Origin: Hibiscus mutabilis
Lineage: Eukaryota; Streptophyta; Magnoliopsida; Malvales; Malvaceae
Direction: 5' to 3'
Length of the DNA: 64,000 nt
Assembly (NCBI GenBank): GCA_019671005.1
Contig: CM033714.1
Span: forward strand, 55,785,741-55,849,740
The notes beneath the pieces were generated by a model. The model did not search any database. It saw only the letters and a program-made list of their open reading frames with translations, and was not told the origin of the DNA. How positions within the stretch are numbered: position 1 is the stretch's first letter; every line of letters begins with the position of its first letter. Positions 34,946-45,429 of this stretch are shown one piece after another. A program made the position numbers and the translations under genes.

Positions 34946-35275
34946 TATCGGTACACAAGGAGCCCATACTGTTACCTTGTGATCTGAATGACGAACACAA
35001 GAAAAATTTAAAGGGAGTATCAGTACAGGCTCGAGTCATATAGGTACCCTTGTTCCATTGATTTTCCATTAGCGAAAAATAGTATTGGTACACTTGGGGC
35101 GTATCGGTACTTAGGGGGTATCGGTATGCGGGGTTTGTGTACCGGTACAGGGTTAACGGTCAACCCCTTCCCATAAAGATGAGTATCAGTATGGATAGGG
35201 TGGGTATCGATACCCAGAGAGGCGTATCGGTACCCCAAGATGTGTATCAGTACTCGATGTTGGGTATCGGTGTAC
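34946..35275 (+). repeat. Cluster of GTATCGGTAC-type words
   Basis: About ten occurrences of GTAYYRGTAC or a one-base variant within 330 bp (for example near 35018, 35083, 35099, 35118, 35139, 35183, 35204, 35225, 35245, 35263). Spacing is irregular, about 15-65 bp. The word is close to its own reverse complement. Confidence 0.75.
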
Positions 35276-35390
35276 CAGAACTAGGCAATTTGCCTGTAAA
35301 TGTTGAAAGTGAGTTCGAGGGGCTGATAAATCGAGGACTATGGTCCATGTAGGGAAACGCTGGTACAACCCATGGCACAACAAAAAAAAT

Positions 35391-36629
35391 TATCCGGCGA
35401 ATTCCACCAGTGATCCATGTACAACGAACGAATTTAGGGTGAAAAGGGATGAAACATTACCTCGATTAAATCTTATAACTGTAGGGACGTAAGAGAATCC
35501 AATTCCATCAACGTGATATCGAATCATAGTCGTCACAAAACGTTCTGACCTCTACGCTGTCCACTCGAATGAAACAAACAATATTTCACTTCTCTAACTA
35601 TTAGAGAGGCTTTTAGTAATAGGCATATCTTTGGCTGCTAGACCTTATGCCTTTATCTAGCATTCAAAACCTTAATCCTAATTAAATTTAAATTCATTAA
35701 ATATACAATATATTTAACCGAATATAATTAAATATGTTGAATCTAATTCTATTTTAATTAGGTTTCTTTATGGATATATATATTAATAGTGTTTGATAAT
35801 TAAAATAATTATTTAGTATTAAAATATATAAACAAAATTATCTATATAATTATAATAATTTATGTTTTAACTAATTTCATGTTCAACAAGTTTGCACACA
35901 CTCTATCTAGTCGATATATGTTTGTTTCAATCATAGGGTGTGACCCTTGTATGTTCAAGTAACTTTAGCAATAATATCTAGAACACTTCTAATATTACAA
36001 GCAATGAGTGGCATTTAGCAATACATCATTGCTACCTAAGTTACAGGAAGTCGTGGTTCGACATAACCCCTTCGTGATTAACTCTTTCCATGTATTACAT
36101 CATTTTGTCCTTAAATCTAGATTGGACACAAGTCATGGAATAGTCACACTTGTATTCCATTTAATATTTCTTTATTTCTCGAGTAGACTATTATAAACGA
36201 ATAACTATGATATCTCATATCAATTATTCGAGTAGCCATGCATTTCTAGTCTCACTCAATCAAGTGGGCATTGATATTACTCCTATTATGTAGGAGGTAC
36301 AAATTCTATCTTGATCAATCATATCCCATTACATAGATTGTGACATATCCAATATGTCACTCACAATGTTAAAATAATGATGATCTCAAGTTTGAGGATC
36401 AAACATGTAGTTATCACTATGAGCAATGTTGTGATTGTCACATAATAATCCAAGAAACATGCTCATAGCAGGTTAGTCCAGTATGTCGTTCTCTAACACA
36501 TACTTATGTATTGGTTTTGACATCTCCATGTCACATAAATTGTGGATGGCTCAAGTTAGTTTTCAAAGACATAGTAGAGTATGAAATGTTTTAAGGTTAT
36601 ATTTTCATACATATTGTGTAAAAATGTTA
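35391..36629. other. Unclassified AT-rich interspersed repeat
   Basis: About 1.2 kb with no protein-like frame. Segments such as gtgtgacccttgtatgttca and gcaatgagtggcatttagca look like repetitive plant DNA rather than unique sequence, but I cannot place them in a class. No LTR-type ends or target duplications found. It separates D's LTR from the foldback element. Confidence 0.35.
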
Positions 36630-37601
36630 GGCTTAACTGTTAGAAAAGTGTCCAAAATTATACCATTTTTTCTAGTTTGGTGCAAAAACTTTGTTCCGGG
36701 CCAAACCGTTACACAAAATAAGGTTTTTTGTCATGGCTTTTAAATTTTTTCTATTATCCAATCACAACATTACATGTGGCATATTTTTGTTAATTTCAGT
36801 TTTTAAAAAATAGGAAAATCTTTAATTTCATAAAAAATCCCAACAATCTTTGATTTCTTTAAAAAACTCCAAACCATAACCCTAAATTCCTCTCCTATAA
36901 CCACTAATTCAACCACTACTAGCTACCATTCTCTTCGTCAGACCCCACGTCTGAAAACCTCATCATTTCATCCCCGAAAATCAATGAATGAACCGTCGAT
37001 TGCACCATCTACAAACACACAACAATGAAGAAAAAAGATCTCAATTAGGTTCTGACCGACAACTAGAGGGTGGGAGATGTCAAGCGATGAGATACATGAC
37101 GCTTAGGCAGTGAACAGCGAACCACTGCATGTAGGGGATACCGGACGGTGACGTGTATGATGTTTGGATGGTGAACAGTGAATCACTAACGTATGGGGGA
37201 TGTCAGACAATAAGAGAGATGTGATTTCGGGTTTGATTGAAAGAAATTAAAACTACCAGACAATGAGGTACATGACGTTTTGGGTTGTGAACAGTGAACC
37301 ACTGACATGTGGGGGATGCTGGACGGTGAGGGAGATGTGATTTCAAGTTTGATTGAAAGAAATTAAAACTTTGGGATTTTTAAAGAAGTTTAGATTTTTA
37401 AATTAATTTAGAAATTTAAAAATAATAATAGACCATGTGTCATGTTTTAATTGGATAACGAAATTTTTGTAACGATCGTTGATAGAAAAATCTTATTTGA
37501 GTAGTGGAATTAAATGTTAGGCACCAATTTGGCCTGGAACAAAGTTTAGGTACCAAACTGGAAAAATAGTATAGTTTGGACACCTTTCTAACGTTTAAGC
37601 C
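36630..37601. mobile_element. Foldback/Mutator-like non-autonomous DNA transposon
   Basis: Ends are inverted: GGCTTAACTGTTAGAAAAGT at the left matches the reverse complement GGCTTAAACGTTAGAAAGGT of the right end. Similarity continues for about 75 bp strongly (both arms share AACTTTGTTCC) and more weakly to about 200 bp (shared TTATCCAAT). Flanking 9-mers AAAATGTTA and AAAGAATTA agree at 6 of 9 positions, possibly a decayed 9-bp duplication of a Mutator-like element. No transposase frame. Confidence 0.7.
37080..37365. repeat. Internal ~120-bp tandem duplication in foldback element
   Basis: Two long units each contain GTGAACAGTGAAYCACT, a GGGGGATG segment, GAGATGTGATTTC and GTTTGATTGAAAGAAATT. 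A third partial unit (GTGAACAGCGAACCACT) precedes them. The units differ by a few bases. Confidence 0.75.
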
Positions 37602-37741
37602 AAAGAATTACACAACCTTCTTTAAAATCTAATATCTAAATCTCTAACCCTATACCATAAATTATAAACCTTAAACTTAACCCTAAGTTTTAAATTATAA
37701 ACGATAAATCCTAAACAAAACATCTAACCCCTAAATTTAAC
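37602..37741. other. Short AT-rich stretch with CCTAAA-like words
   Basis: Low-complexity sequence with irregular words such as aaccctaa and atcctaaac. Not a regular telomere-type array. No gene. Confidence 0.4.
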
Positions 37742-38030
37742 AAGGTATAAAGTCAAAAATAGCTCCCAACGTTTGATCTTTTGATCAATTTAGCACCTAT
37801 TCTTTTTTTGGTGCAAACAAGCACTTAAAGTTTGATTTTCATTCAACTTTCACCATCGTTGAATGGAAACTGTTAGTCAACAGACATTAACCGTCTGGGG
37901 CTGACATGGCACTCAAACGTGGCATGGCAAGATGACGTGGTAGTGTCACGTGCCAAGTGACGTGGCAGCACTACCACGTAAGAAAAATTAATAAAAAATA
38001 TATTTTAATTTTTAAAGAAATATCGTCCAC
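37742..38030. mobile_element. One end of a Mutator-like element
   Basis: Starts GGTATAAAGTCAAAAATAGC, followed by tcccaacgtttgatc and then a run of short words rich in TGACGTGGCA and CACGTGCCA (37900-37980). This resembles terminal regions of plant Mutator-like elements in my recollection. I do not find the matching inverted end in the window; element C and E insertions may have displaced it. Confidence 0.4.
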
Positions 38031-38440
38031 TTATAGGATGGCACATGGCAGCTTCTGAATGACTTGATTTTGCACAAACCAAAAGCATCCCCAGACCACC
38101 AAGCCAAGTTACTCAATTGGTAAGTGATATTGCACAAATTTTATTGAATGTGAGTTTTGTCAACCCCCATCGATCCACACCTTCCCTCTACCACCCGCAC
38201 CCAACCCAAATCCAGATTTAGTTTTTAGTTTTTTTTTTATCTCCGCTTTTCAAATTTTCTTAACTTTTTACAGCGATTTATTTTTTGGACAACTTTAAAT
38301 TTATCTGATTGTGTTTCATTGATTTCATGCTTTTCTCTTGCAGCCAAAGGATTGAAGGAAAAAGCCAAAGATTGTATTACAGTGAGAAAACTTCAAAATA
38401 TTAACCATGAGAAATTGACAAAGGCCCGTCTTAATGAACA
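38031..38440 (+). other. Unassigned stretch with possible captured exon
   Basis: No clear repeat class. A T-rich tract followed by ttctcttgcag (AG at 38342-38343) resembles a plant 3' splice site. The next 33 codons are open in one frame (KGLKEKAKDCITVRKLQ...) until the LTR of C begins. It might be host exon sequence captured by a Mutator-like element; equally it might be chance. Confidence 0.25.
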
Positions 38441-40623
38441 TGTAACCCCTCGATCCGGCCTAGACGACAGACCGAACTGAGCGAGCTACATTGGGTTAGC
38501 TAAAACAAACTCGAAACAATTAACTAAGATTAGGTCCATTTTTTTTCTTTTTATCTTGTCTAGATGCATCTTTATGACCTAAGGTGAGCATTCTAGTAGC
38601 GGTTAAAGTCTCAATCGAATCAGGCGTTGAATTAACATCCAATTGTACGTATTTACAATTTAGGGACCAAAATACAAATCTAAAAATTAAGAGGACTTAA
38701 TTAAATTCGAAGTTACCAATCCTCAATTAGTTAGGTTACATGCTTACTCATCAAATTACAGCTCCAAACGATCAATCAAACTCAATCAATTGCATACATA
38801 AGCATCATGGACCAAAATGAAAGAATCTAAAATTATAAACACCTACCAACTGCCAGAAACTGCCACCAGTGTTGGTACACGAGCAACCATGCGGATACGG
38901 GTATAGATACGGGTAAAGGTCATACTGGTACAACTTCTCGCGTATCGGTACACGTGTTTGATTTGCAAAAACTCCAATTATAGCAGCTAAAACTCGTACC
39001 AATACGTTCCCTCGCGTACCGCAACCCTGGACAAAAACCATTTACCCGTATCTATACATCGGGACCGGAAATGTCCAACTTTGCTGGTTTTTCACCAAAT
39101 TAATAAGTCAAACATGTCTTAATCAACCCTACACATGTACACTACTAAACCAAAGATTAAGACAAACCTTAAGTTCATCAGAACATGATCAAGAAGCAGA
39201 GAAATTGCATCATAGGCAACACTAGAGGCATGCTTCCTAAAACGTTCAACTCAATATCTAAAAAGGAAATCAGGGTTTACTTCATCAAAGGCTTCACATC
39301 AATAGACTTGCACCAACTTTGAAAACATGCTTACACCTCAAGAGCATAACCATATCATATCCACCTATATGCATACTACGAAATCCTTCAACACCAAACA
39401 CATATATGCAAGTCATCAACAATCAAACCTCAACGTTGGCAATGTAGTCCATCAACCATGGCATATAAACCACCACAACACCATTACAAAAAGGAATACA
39501 AATCCCCAAAACATGGTAACACATAAAACCAATGGAAAATGCATCATTATGCATTCAACTCACTGCCAAACAACAACCCCTTGCATCCTTAACATAAACC
39601 TTCCAAAAACTAGCTGAAACTAACATAAACAACATCAATCTTTGTTCAATCAACACCTAACATCAAACCAGTGATTCTAACCTTCAATCCACATCAAAAC
39701 ACAACCAAGAACACCTTCTAAACATCCTTATATCTCTAGCAACTCAAAAACACTCATAACAGCCCCAAGAACTACTAATAAACCATCTAAAAATTAACCA
39801 ATCAAATCATTTCGGGATTTATTCCAAAGATCTCATTTCACATTATGATTACCTTATCAAAACATGAATTTACCCATTCAAAATCTCCAAATTTCACCAA
39901 CTTAATCAAATCTTTAAGCAACTCATCAAAATTTCCATTAACAAATCAATTCTTGAACTCAATTGCAAAACTAAGTTAAAACCAATCCAATATCAGCCAA
40001 GTACTAGGGAATATCAATAAAGAATCTTAGTTTAAGATAGGAAAATGAAATTCACCTTTGAAGAAGCTCCCACCAAGATTGACGTAAGATTTTCCTTGAA
40101 ATCAAACTTGTAAAATTGATGAAATCCTTGAGAAATTCTTGTGAGGTTTTGTTAGGAATCAAAAGTAGAATCAAATGATGATTTCTCCATTGAAAATCAG
40201 CAAAGAGTTTTGGAGAATCATGTTTGGGAATTGAGATAGAAAGTGAAGGAAAAATAAAGAGAGAAAATTAGAAAGAATAGGAAAATGATTTGGAAACCAA
40301 TTAACCGTCAATTCCTTACTCAATTAAGGTGATCATTTTCTGATTAAAACATTTGGAAATAATAGTTCTCTAAGGATTCTTAGTATTGGCCTAATTTCAT
40401 TTTAATTATCCCCCAAATTAATTACCCCCAAATTAATTACCAAAACACTTAATATTATATTAAAACATTTTTGGTAAACCAAACCAAATTTTATCTCCCA
40501 TAATCTATATTTTTAAAATATTAATTTTCTGAAACTCTTTTCACCAGTTAATCTAGTTCGACCGAGTCGAATCTAACTCGATCAAACCTCTAAATTTTCT
40601 AGCCCTATTTTTGGGGTGTTACA
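38441..40623 (-). repeat. 3' LTR of element C
   Basis: 2183 bp, TGTAACCCC on the left and GGGTGTTACA on the right (+ strand). Matches 46773-47877 plus 49030-49874. Includes a GTATCGGTAC-like cluster at 38870-39065. The 96-codon open frame at 39327-39617 is antisense LTR sequence and not a gene. Confidence 0.9.
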
Positions 40624-40640
40624 ACTCTCCCCCTTAAGAA
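40624..40640 (-). other. Polypurine tract of element C
   Basis: Minus strand CTTAAGGGGGAGAGT directly precedes the LTR start TGTAACACC. Priming site for plus-strand DNA. Confidence 0.8.
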
Positions 40641-40739
40641 ATTTCGTCCTCAGAATTTACCTGAAGAAAAGAGATGAGGAAACTGTTTTATTATGTCCTC
40701 TTTTGTCTCTCATGTGGCTTCCTCGACTCCTCGATGTCG

Positions 40740-41325
40740 TCACAATATCTTGACCAACTCTATGGTCTTCCCAAGAAGAACCTTAGTACTCGAGTCCAGC
40801 ATCTTTATAGGCTCCTCATCATAAAACACATCTGGACATAACCTTATCTCCTCAACTGCCACAACATGTGATAGACCCGATCTATACTTTTGAAGCATCA
40901 ACACATGGAAAACATTATGTCTTTTCAAGGTTGACCGGTAATTTTAATCTATACGTAACCAGAACAACACGATCAATCACCTCATAAGGTCCAATGAACC
41001 TAGGGCTTAACTTACCCTTACAACCAAATCGCATCACCTTCTTCCAAGGCGAAACCTTCAAAAATACCTTATCACCCACTTCATATTCAATCTCTTTTCG
41101 TTTCAAATCCGCATAAGAATTTTGCCGACTCGAAGCCGCCTTAAGTCTATCACAAATGAGTTTCACTTTCTCATCCGTTCTCTTAAGAAAATTAGGCCCC
41201 ATAACATGCTTCTCACCCGTTTCAACCCAACAAAGAGGCGTACGACACGTACGACCATAAATAGCTTCATAAGGAGCCATCTGGATGGTCAACTGATAGC
41301 TATTATTGTAAGAAAACTCCACCAA
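40740..41325 (-). pseudogene. Element C integrase C-terminal region
   Basis: It runs EFSYNNSYQLTIQMAPYEAIYG, then CRTPLCWVETGE, RLKAASSRQNSYADLKRK, FEVGD-like EYEVGDKVFLKVSP and GKLSPRFIGPYEVI (the GPY/F module, about 40990-41040). After a frameshift at about 40920, HNVFHVLMLQKYRSGLSHVV ends at 40740. These are Tekay/Del integrase features; the chromodomain that should follow is not readable. Confidence 0.85.
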
Positions 41326-41372
41326 TAGTAGTTGTTTCTCCCACTCCCCTTAAAACTCAATTATACAACACC

Positions 41373-41849
41373 TCAACATATCCTATAATATCTGAATAAC
41401 ACGTTTAGATTGCCCATCCGTCTGAGGATGATAAGACGTACTAAAATTAAGCCTCGTACCCAAAGCTGTCTTCCCCAAAACCTTAATGTATAACATGGAT
41501 CCCTATTTGATATAATCGATTTAAGAACCCTGTGAAACCTTATAATATCAGCAATATACATATCTGCCAACTTATCCAACGTATATATCGTATGCACAGC
41601 AAGAAAATGTGCAAACTTCGTAAAACGATCAATGATCACCCAAATAGAATCCTTTTTGGATGGTGTTAAAGGCAAACATGTCACAAAATCCATGGTGATT
41701 CTTTTCCACTTCCATTTTGGAATCTGAACATGTTGCAGCAACCCAAAAGGATACTGATGTTCAGCCTTAACCCAATAATACAACGAGAAACAAAATCGGC
41801 CATATCCTTCTTCAAGCCAACCCAATAATACAACTCCTTCAAATCTCAA
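41373..41849 (-). pseudogene. Element C integrase catalytic core
   Basis: WKWKRITMDFVTCLPLTPSKKD gives the first catalytic Asp. The second block reads SIISNRDP (41515-41535) where the family has SDRDP, so the catalytic Asp is Asn (AAT). The Glu block is frame-shifted after 41470. HHCC zinc residues upstream (41850-41990) are not in a continuous frame. Confidence 0.8.
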
Positions 41850-42087
41850 TACATCTTTGTACCACCAGGATGCATAACAAAAAGACTAGTATGAGCTATA
41901 GTCAAAATAGTGCGCCTCAACTCTGAATCTTTTGGCATAACTATTCAACCTTTAAAACATAGAACACCATCACCATCAAAATGGAATTTCGTTACCATCT
42001 AAAATATCCTTAGCATGCGGCATCAAAGAATCATCATACGGTTGCCTCAGTTTAATCACTTGAGACAACATAGGCTTAACTTGCAAA

Positions 42088-42621
42088 TCAGCCAACAAAG
42101 CCACCTTCACGTGTCACACTCAACCTTGCAAACATCACCCGAAGCTCAACAGCAACCTTACGACTCAACACGTCCGCCACCACATTAGCTTTCCCGGGTT
42201 GATACTCAATTGACAAGTCATAATCTTTAAGCAATTCAATCCACCTTCGTTGCTTGAGATTCAACTCCTTTTGAGACATCAAATATTTCAAACTCTTATG
42301 ATTAGTGTAAACAATACACTTTTTACCATAAAGATAATGTCTCCAAATTTTCAAAGCAAACACAACCACCGCAAGCCCTAGGTCGTGAGTCGGATAGTTG
42401 CATTCACGAACTTTCAATTGCCTTGATACATAAGCCACAACCTTACTGTCTTGCATCAACACACAACCTAAACCAACATAAGACGCATCACTATAGACTA
42501 CAAACTCCTTACCAGACTCTGGTTGAATCAAGACAGGAGCATGAGTCCAAACCTCCTTCAACTTCTCAAAACTATGTTGATGACTCTCTGTCAACACATA
42601 AGGAACATTCTTTTGCAACAA
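42088..42621 (-). pseudogene. Element C RNase H
   Basis: 177 open codons: SFEKLKEVWTHAPVL, KEFVVYSDASYVGLGCVLMQ, YVSRQLKVRECNYPTHDLGL, FALKIWRHYLYGKK, TNHKSLKYLMSQKELN and KANVVADVLSRK. The active-site DAS and the Glu-to-Gly change in THDLGL (normally HDLEL) are visible. It joins the third RT unit directly. Confidence 0.85.
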
Positions 42622-43235
42622 TTTGTCAAAGGCACAGCAATACTAGAGAAACTATCCACAAAATGATGATAGTATCTGGCCAAACCAAGGAAAATACGAA
42701 CCTCAGACACCGACTTAGGTTGTTTCCAATTAAGAATAGCCTTAATTTTCTATGGATCAACACGGATACCCTTCGCAGAAACCATATGACCAAGAAACAT
42801 CACTTCCTTAAGTCAAAACTCACACTTACTCAACTTGGCATACAACTGATGATCCTTCAAAGCTTGCACAATAATGCACAAATGTCGATCATGATCTTTC
42901 TCGGTACGAGAGTACATGAGAATATCATCAATAAATACCACCAGAAATTGACTAAGATATTCATGGAACACACTATTCATCATATCTATGAAAGCAGTCG
43001 GTGCATTTGTCAAACCAAACGGCATCACCAAAAATTCATAATGCTCATAACTCGTGCGAAAAGTAGTCTTCAAAACATGTGCATCTTTAACCTTCAATTG
43101 ATAATACCCCGATCTCAAATCAATCTTTGAAAATACAACTACCCTACAGAATTGATCAAACAAGTTGTCTATCAGAGGCAACTGATACTTGTTTTTAACC
43201 GTCAACTTTTCAATTATTGGTAATCAATGCACATT
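42565..43235 (-). repeat. RT tandem unit 3 of element C
   Basis: 671 bp. Third RT unit in transcription order. Coding stretch 42813-43205: NKYQLPLIDNLFDQFCRVVV, KIDLRSGYYQLKVKDAH, MPFGLTNAPTAF and the catalytic VVFIDDILMYSRT (intact FIDD). It is followed by AKLSKCEF, then frame breaks and the connection to RNase H. Confidence 0.9.
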
Positions 43236-43906
43236 CTCAAAACTACGCTGTTGACTCTCCGTCCGCACATAAAGAACATTATTTTGTAACAATTTCATCA
43301 ACGGCACAGCAATACTAGAGAAACCATCCACGAAACAACGATAGTATCTGGCCAAATCAAGAAAACTACGAACCTCAGACACCGACTTAGGTTGTTTCCA
43401 ATTAAGAATAGCCTCACTTTTGTGGATCAACGCGGATACCCTTCGTGGAAACCACATAACCAAGAAACATCACTTTCTTAAGCCAAAACTCACACTTACT
43501 CAACTTGGCATACAACTGATGATCCATTAAAGCTTGCAAAACAATCCACAAATGCCGATCATGATCTTCCTCAGTACGAGAGTACATGAGAATATCTTCG
43601 ATAAACACCACCAAAAATTGATCGAGATATTCATAGAACACCCTATTCATCATATCTATGAAAGTAGTCGGGGCATTTGTCAAAGCAGACGGCATCACCA
43701 AAAATTCATAATGCTCATATCTCGTGCAAAAAGTAGTCTTCGATTCATGTGCATCTTTAACCTTCAATTGATAATACCCCAATCTCAAATCAATATTTGA
43801 AAACACAACCGCCCCACGAAATTGATCAAACAAGTCGTCTATCTGAGGCAACTGGTACTTGTTTTTAACCTTCAGCTTATTCAATTATCGGTAATCAATG
43901 CACATT
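43236..43906 (-). repeat. RT tandem unit 2 of element C
   Basis: 671 bp, collinear with unit 3. Coding 43414-43884 has NKYQLPQIDDLFDQFRGAVV, DLRLGYYQLKVKDAH and VVFIEDILMYSRT, so the catalytic box is IED, not IDD. It ends QQRSFENVH, where the SFE codons of the connection run directly, out of frame, into the start of the next unit (cIDYR). Confidence 0.9.
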
Positions 43907-44566
43907 TTCAAAACTACGCTGTTGACTCTCCGTCCACACATAAGGAACATTATTTTGTAACAATTTCATCAACGGCACAGCAATACTAGAGAAACCATCC
44001 ACAAAAACAACGATAGTATCAAGAAAACTACGAACCTCAGACACCGACTTAGGTTGTTTCCAATTAAGAATAACCTCACTTTTGTGGATCAACGCGGATA
44101 CCCTTCATGGAAACCACATGACCAAGAAACATCACTTCCTTCAGCCAAAACTCACACTTACTCAACTTGGCATACAACTGATGATCCTTCAAAGCTTGCA
44201 AAACAATCCACAAATGCCAATCATAATCCTCCTCGGTACGAGAGTACACAAGAATATCATCGATAAACAACACCAAAAATTGATCGAGATATTCATGAAA
44301 CACCCTATTCATCATATCTATGAAAGTAGCCCGGGCATTTGTCAAACCAAACGGCATCACCAAAAATTCATAATGCTCATATCTCATGTGAAAAGCAGTC
44401 TTCGACACATCTACATCTTTAACCTCCAATTAATAATACCCCAATCTCAAATCAATCTTTGAAAACACAACCGCCCTACGGAATTGATTAAACAAGTCGT
44501 CTATCTGAGGCAATAGATACTTGTTTTTAACCGTCAACTTATTCAATTACCGATAATCAATGCACA
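43907..44566 (-). repeat. RT tandem unit 1 of element C
   Basis: About 660 bp. First RT unit in transcription order, still attached to the upstream RT fingers. Coding 44076-44429: EVKDVDVSKTAFHMRYEHYEF, MPFGLTNARATF and VLFIDDILVYSRT (intact FIDD), then WLKEVMFLGHVVS. Frame broken at the IDYR end by a stop. Confidence 0.9.
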
Positions 44567-45091
44567 ATCACATTGTTCCATCCTTTTTTTCACAAAAAAA
44601 AACTGGTGCACCCCAAGGTGAAACACTCAGTCGGGTAAACCCTCGATCCAACAACTCCTGAAGTTTAGTCTTTAACTCCATAAGCTCTTTCGGTGTCATT
44701 CGATATGGAAAATAGACATCAGAGTCATACCTGAGTACGTCTCAATATCGAATTCTACATCCCTATCTGGCGGTAAACCTGGCAACTCATTAGGAAACAC
44801 ATATGGAAAATCACATACAGTCTGAATGTCCTGCATTCGAGCCCCTTTGACATCCAGATTTATCACAATTACTAGATAGGCTTGACAACCCCCATGCATC
44901 AACTTTTCAGGTTGCGTAGCCAAAACAATGTTAGCCAAGAACTTAACATTCTCGCCAACCACTACAAATTCATAATCGTCAGCAAACTTCAAAGAAATCC
45001 TTGTGGATTCACAATCCACAACCATTTTATGCTCGCTTAACCAGTCCATACCCAAAATAACATCAAAATCATAAAATGGCAACTTCATCAA
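44567..45091 (-). pseudogene. Element C protease C-terminal part and RT entry
   Basis: PFYDFDVILGMDWLSEHKMVVD is the conserved ILGMDWL flap-side block of gypsy protease. CDFPYVFPNELPGLPPDRDVEFDIE leads into RT, and RMTPKELMELK, RLSVSPWGAPVFF and a stop-containing DGTM*LCIDYR follow (44567-44695). It provides the unique upstream context for RT unit 1. Confidence 0.8.
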
Positions 45092-45172
45092 ATCGCGACA
45101 AACTCATGACCTTGAACAATCAAAGGAAATATCCTATACAACCTTCTAATCAGAATCGTCTCACCAAAAGAA

Positions 45173-45394
45173 CTAGTTACTAACATTTAAGATCTCAACA
45201 GGTACGTTTAACAAATATGCGTGCTCACTTAAAATGTATGAAAGAGTGGACTCCGCATCAATTAAGGAAAATAATGACAAAGATTGCAAGGTAAAACTAG
45301 CTACGATCACATCGATGTCATTACGGCCCTCGCGATGAGCATAAATCCGAGCTAGCCCACCATTCTCCGATCGTACAGTAACTGTATGAGCCAC
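45173..45394 (-). pseudogene. Element C protease, active-site region
   Basis: 73 open codons. The expected DSGSTHSYI reads LIDAESTLSYI: the catalytic Asp is kept but Ser-Gly became Ala-Glu, which should abolish activity. Flanked upstream by the Arg/Gly-rich gag tail. Confidence 0.8.
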
Positions 45395-45429
45395 ATTCCT
45401 CTGACCATTATTATACCTCTAGAATTTAC

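Larger units (their letters stand above)
34089..35390 (+). repeat. 3' LTR of D, second part
   Basis: Continuation of the LTR begun at 2794, after AAATT. It contains a TATA-like box (34310-34315) followed by a C/T-rich leader, and a cluster of GTATCGGTAC-type words (34946-35275). The right end is uncertain: no clear terminal CA with a testable duplication, because D's left LTR is outside the window. The 62-codon frame at 34444-34632 has no recognisable product. Confidence 0.6.

Noticed and set aside
35391..36629. Possible copia LTR
   Set aside because: No TG/CA ends, PBS, PPT or target duplication could be found, so it was left unclassified.
37602..37741. CCTAAA-like words suggesting an interstitial telomere repeat
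   Set aside because: Words are irregular and spaced; no run of two exact TTTAGGG units.
42423..43130. A 235-codon + strand frame
   Set aside because: It is the antisense shadow of the well-supported RT unit 3 on the minus strand.
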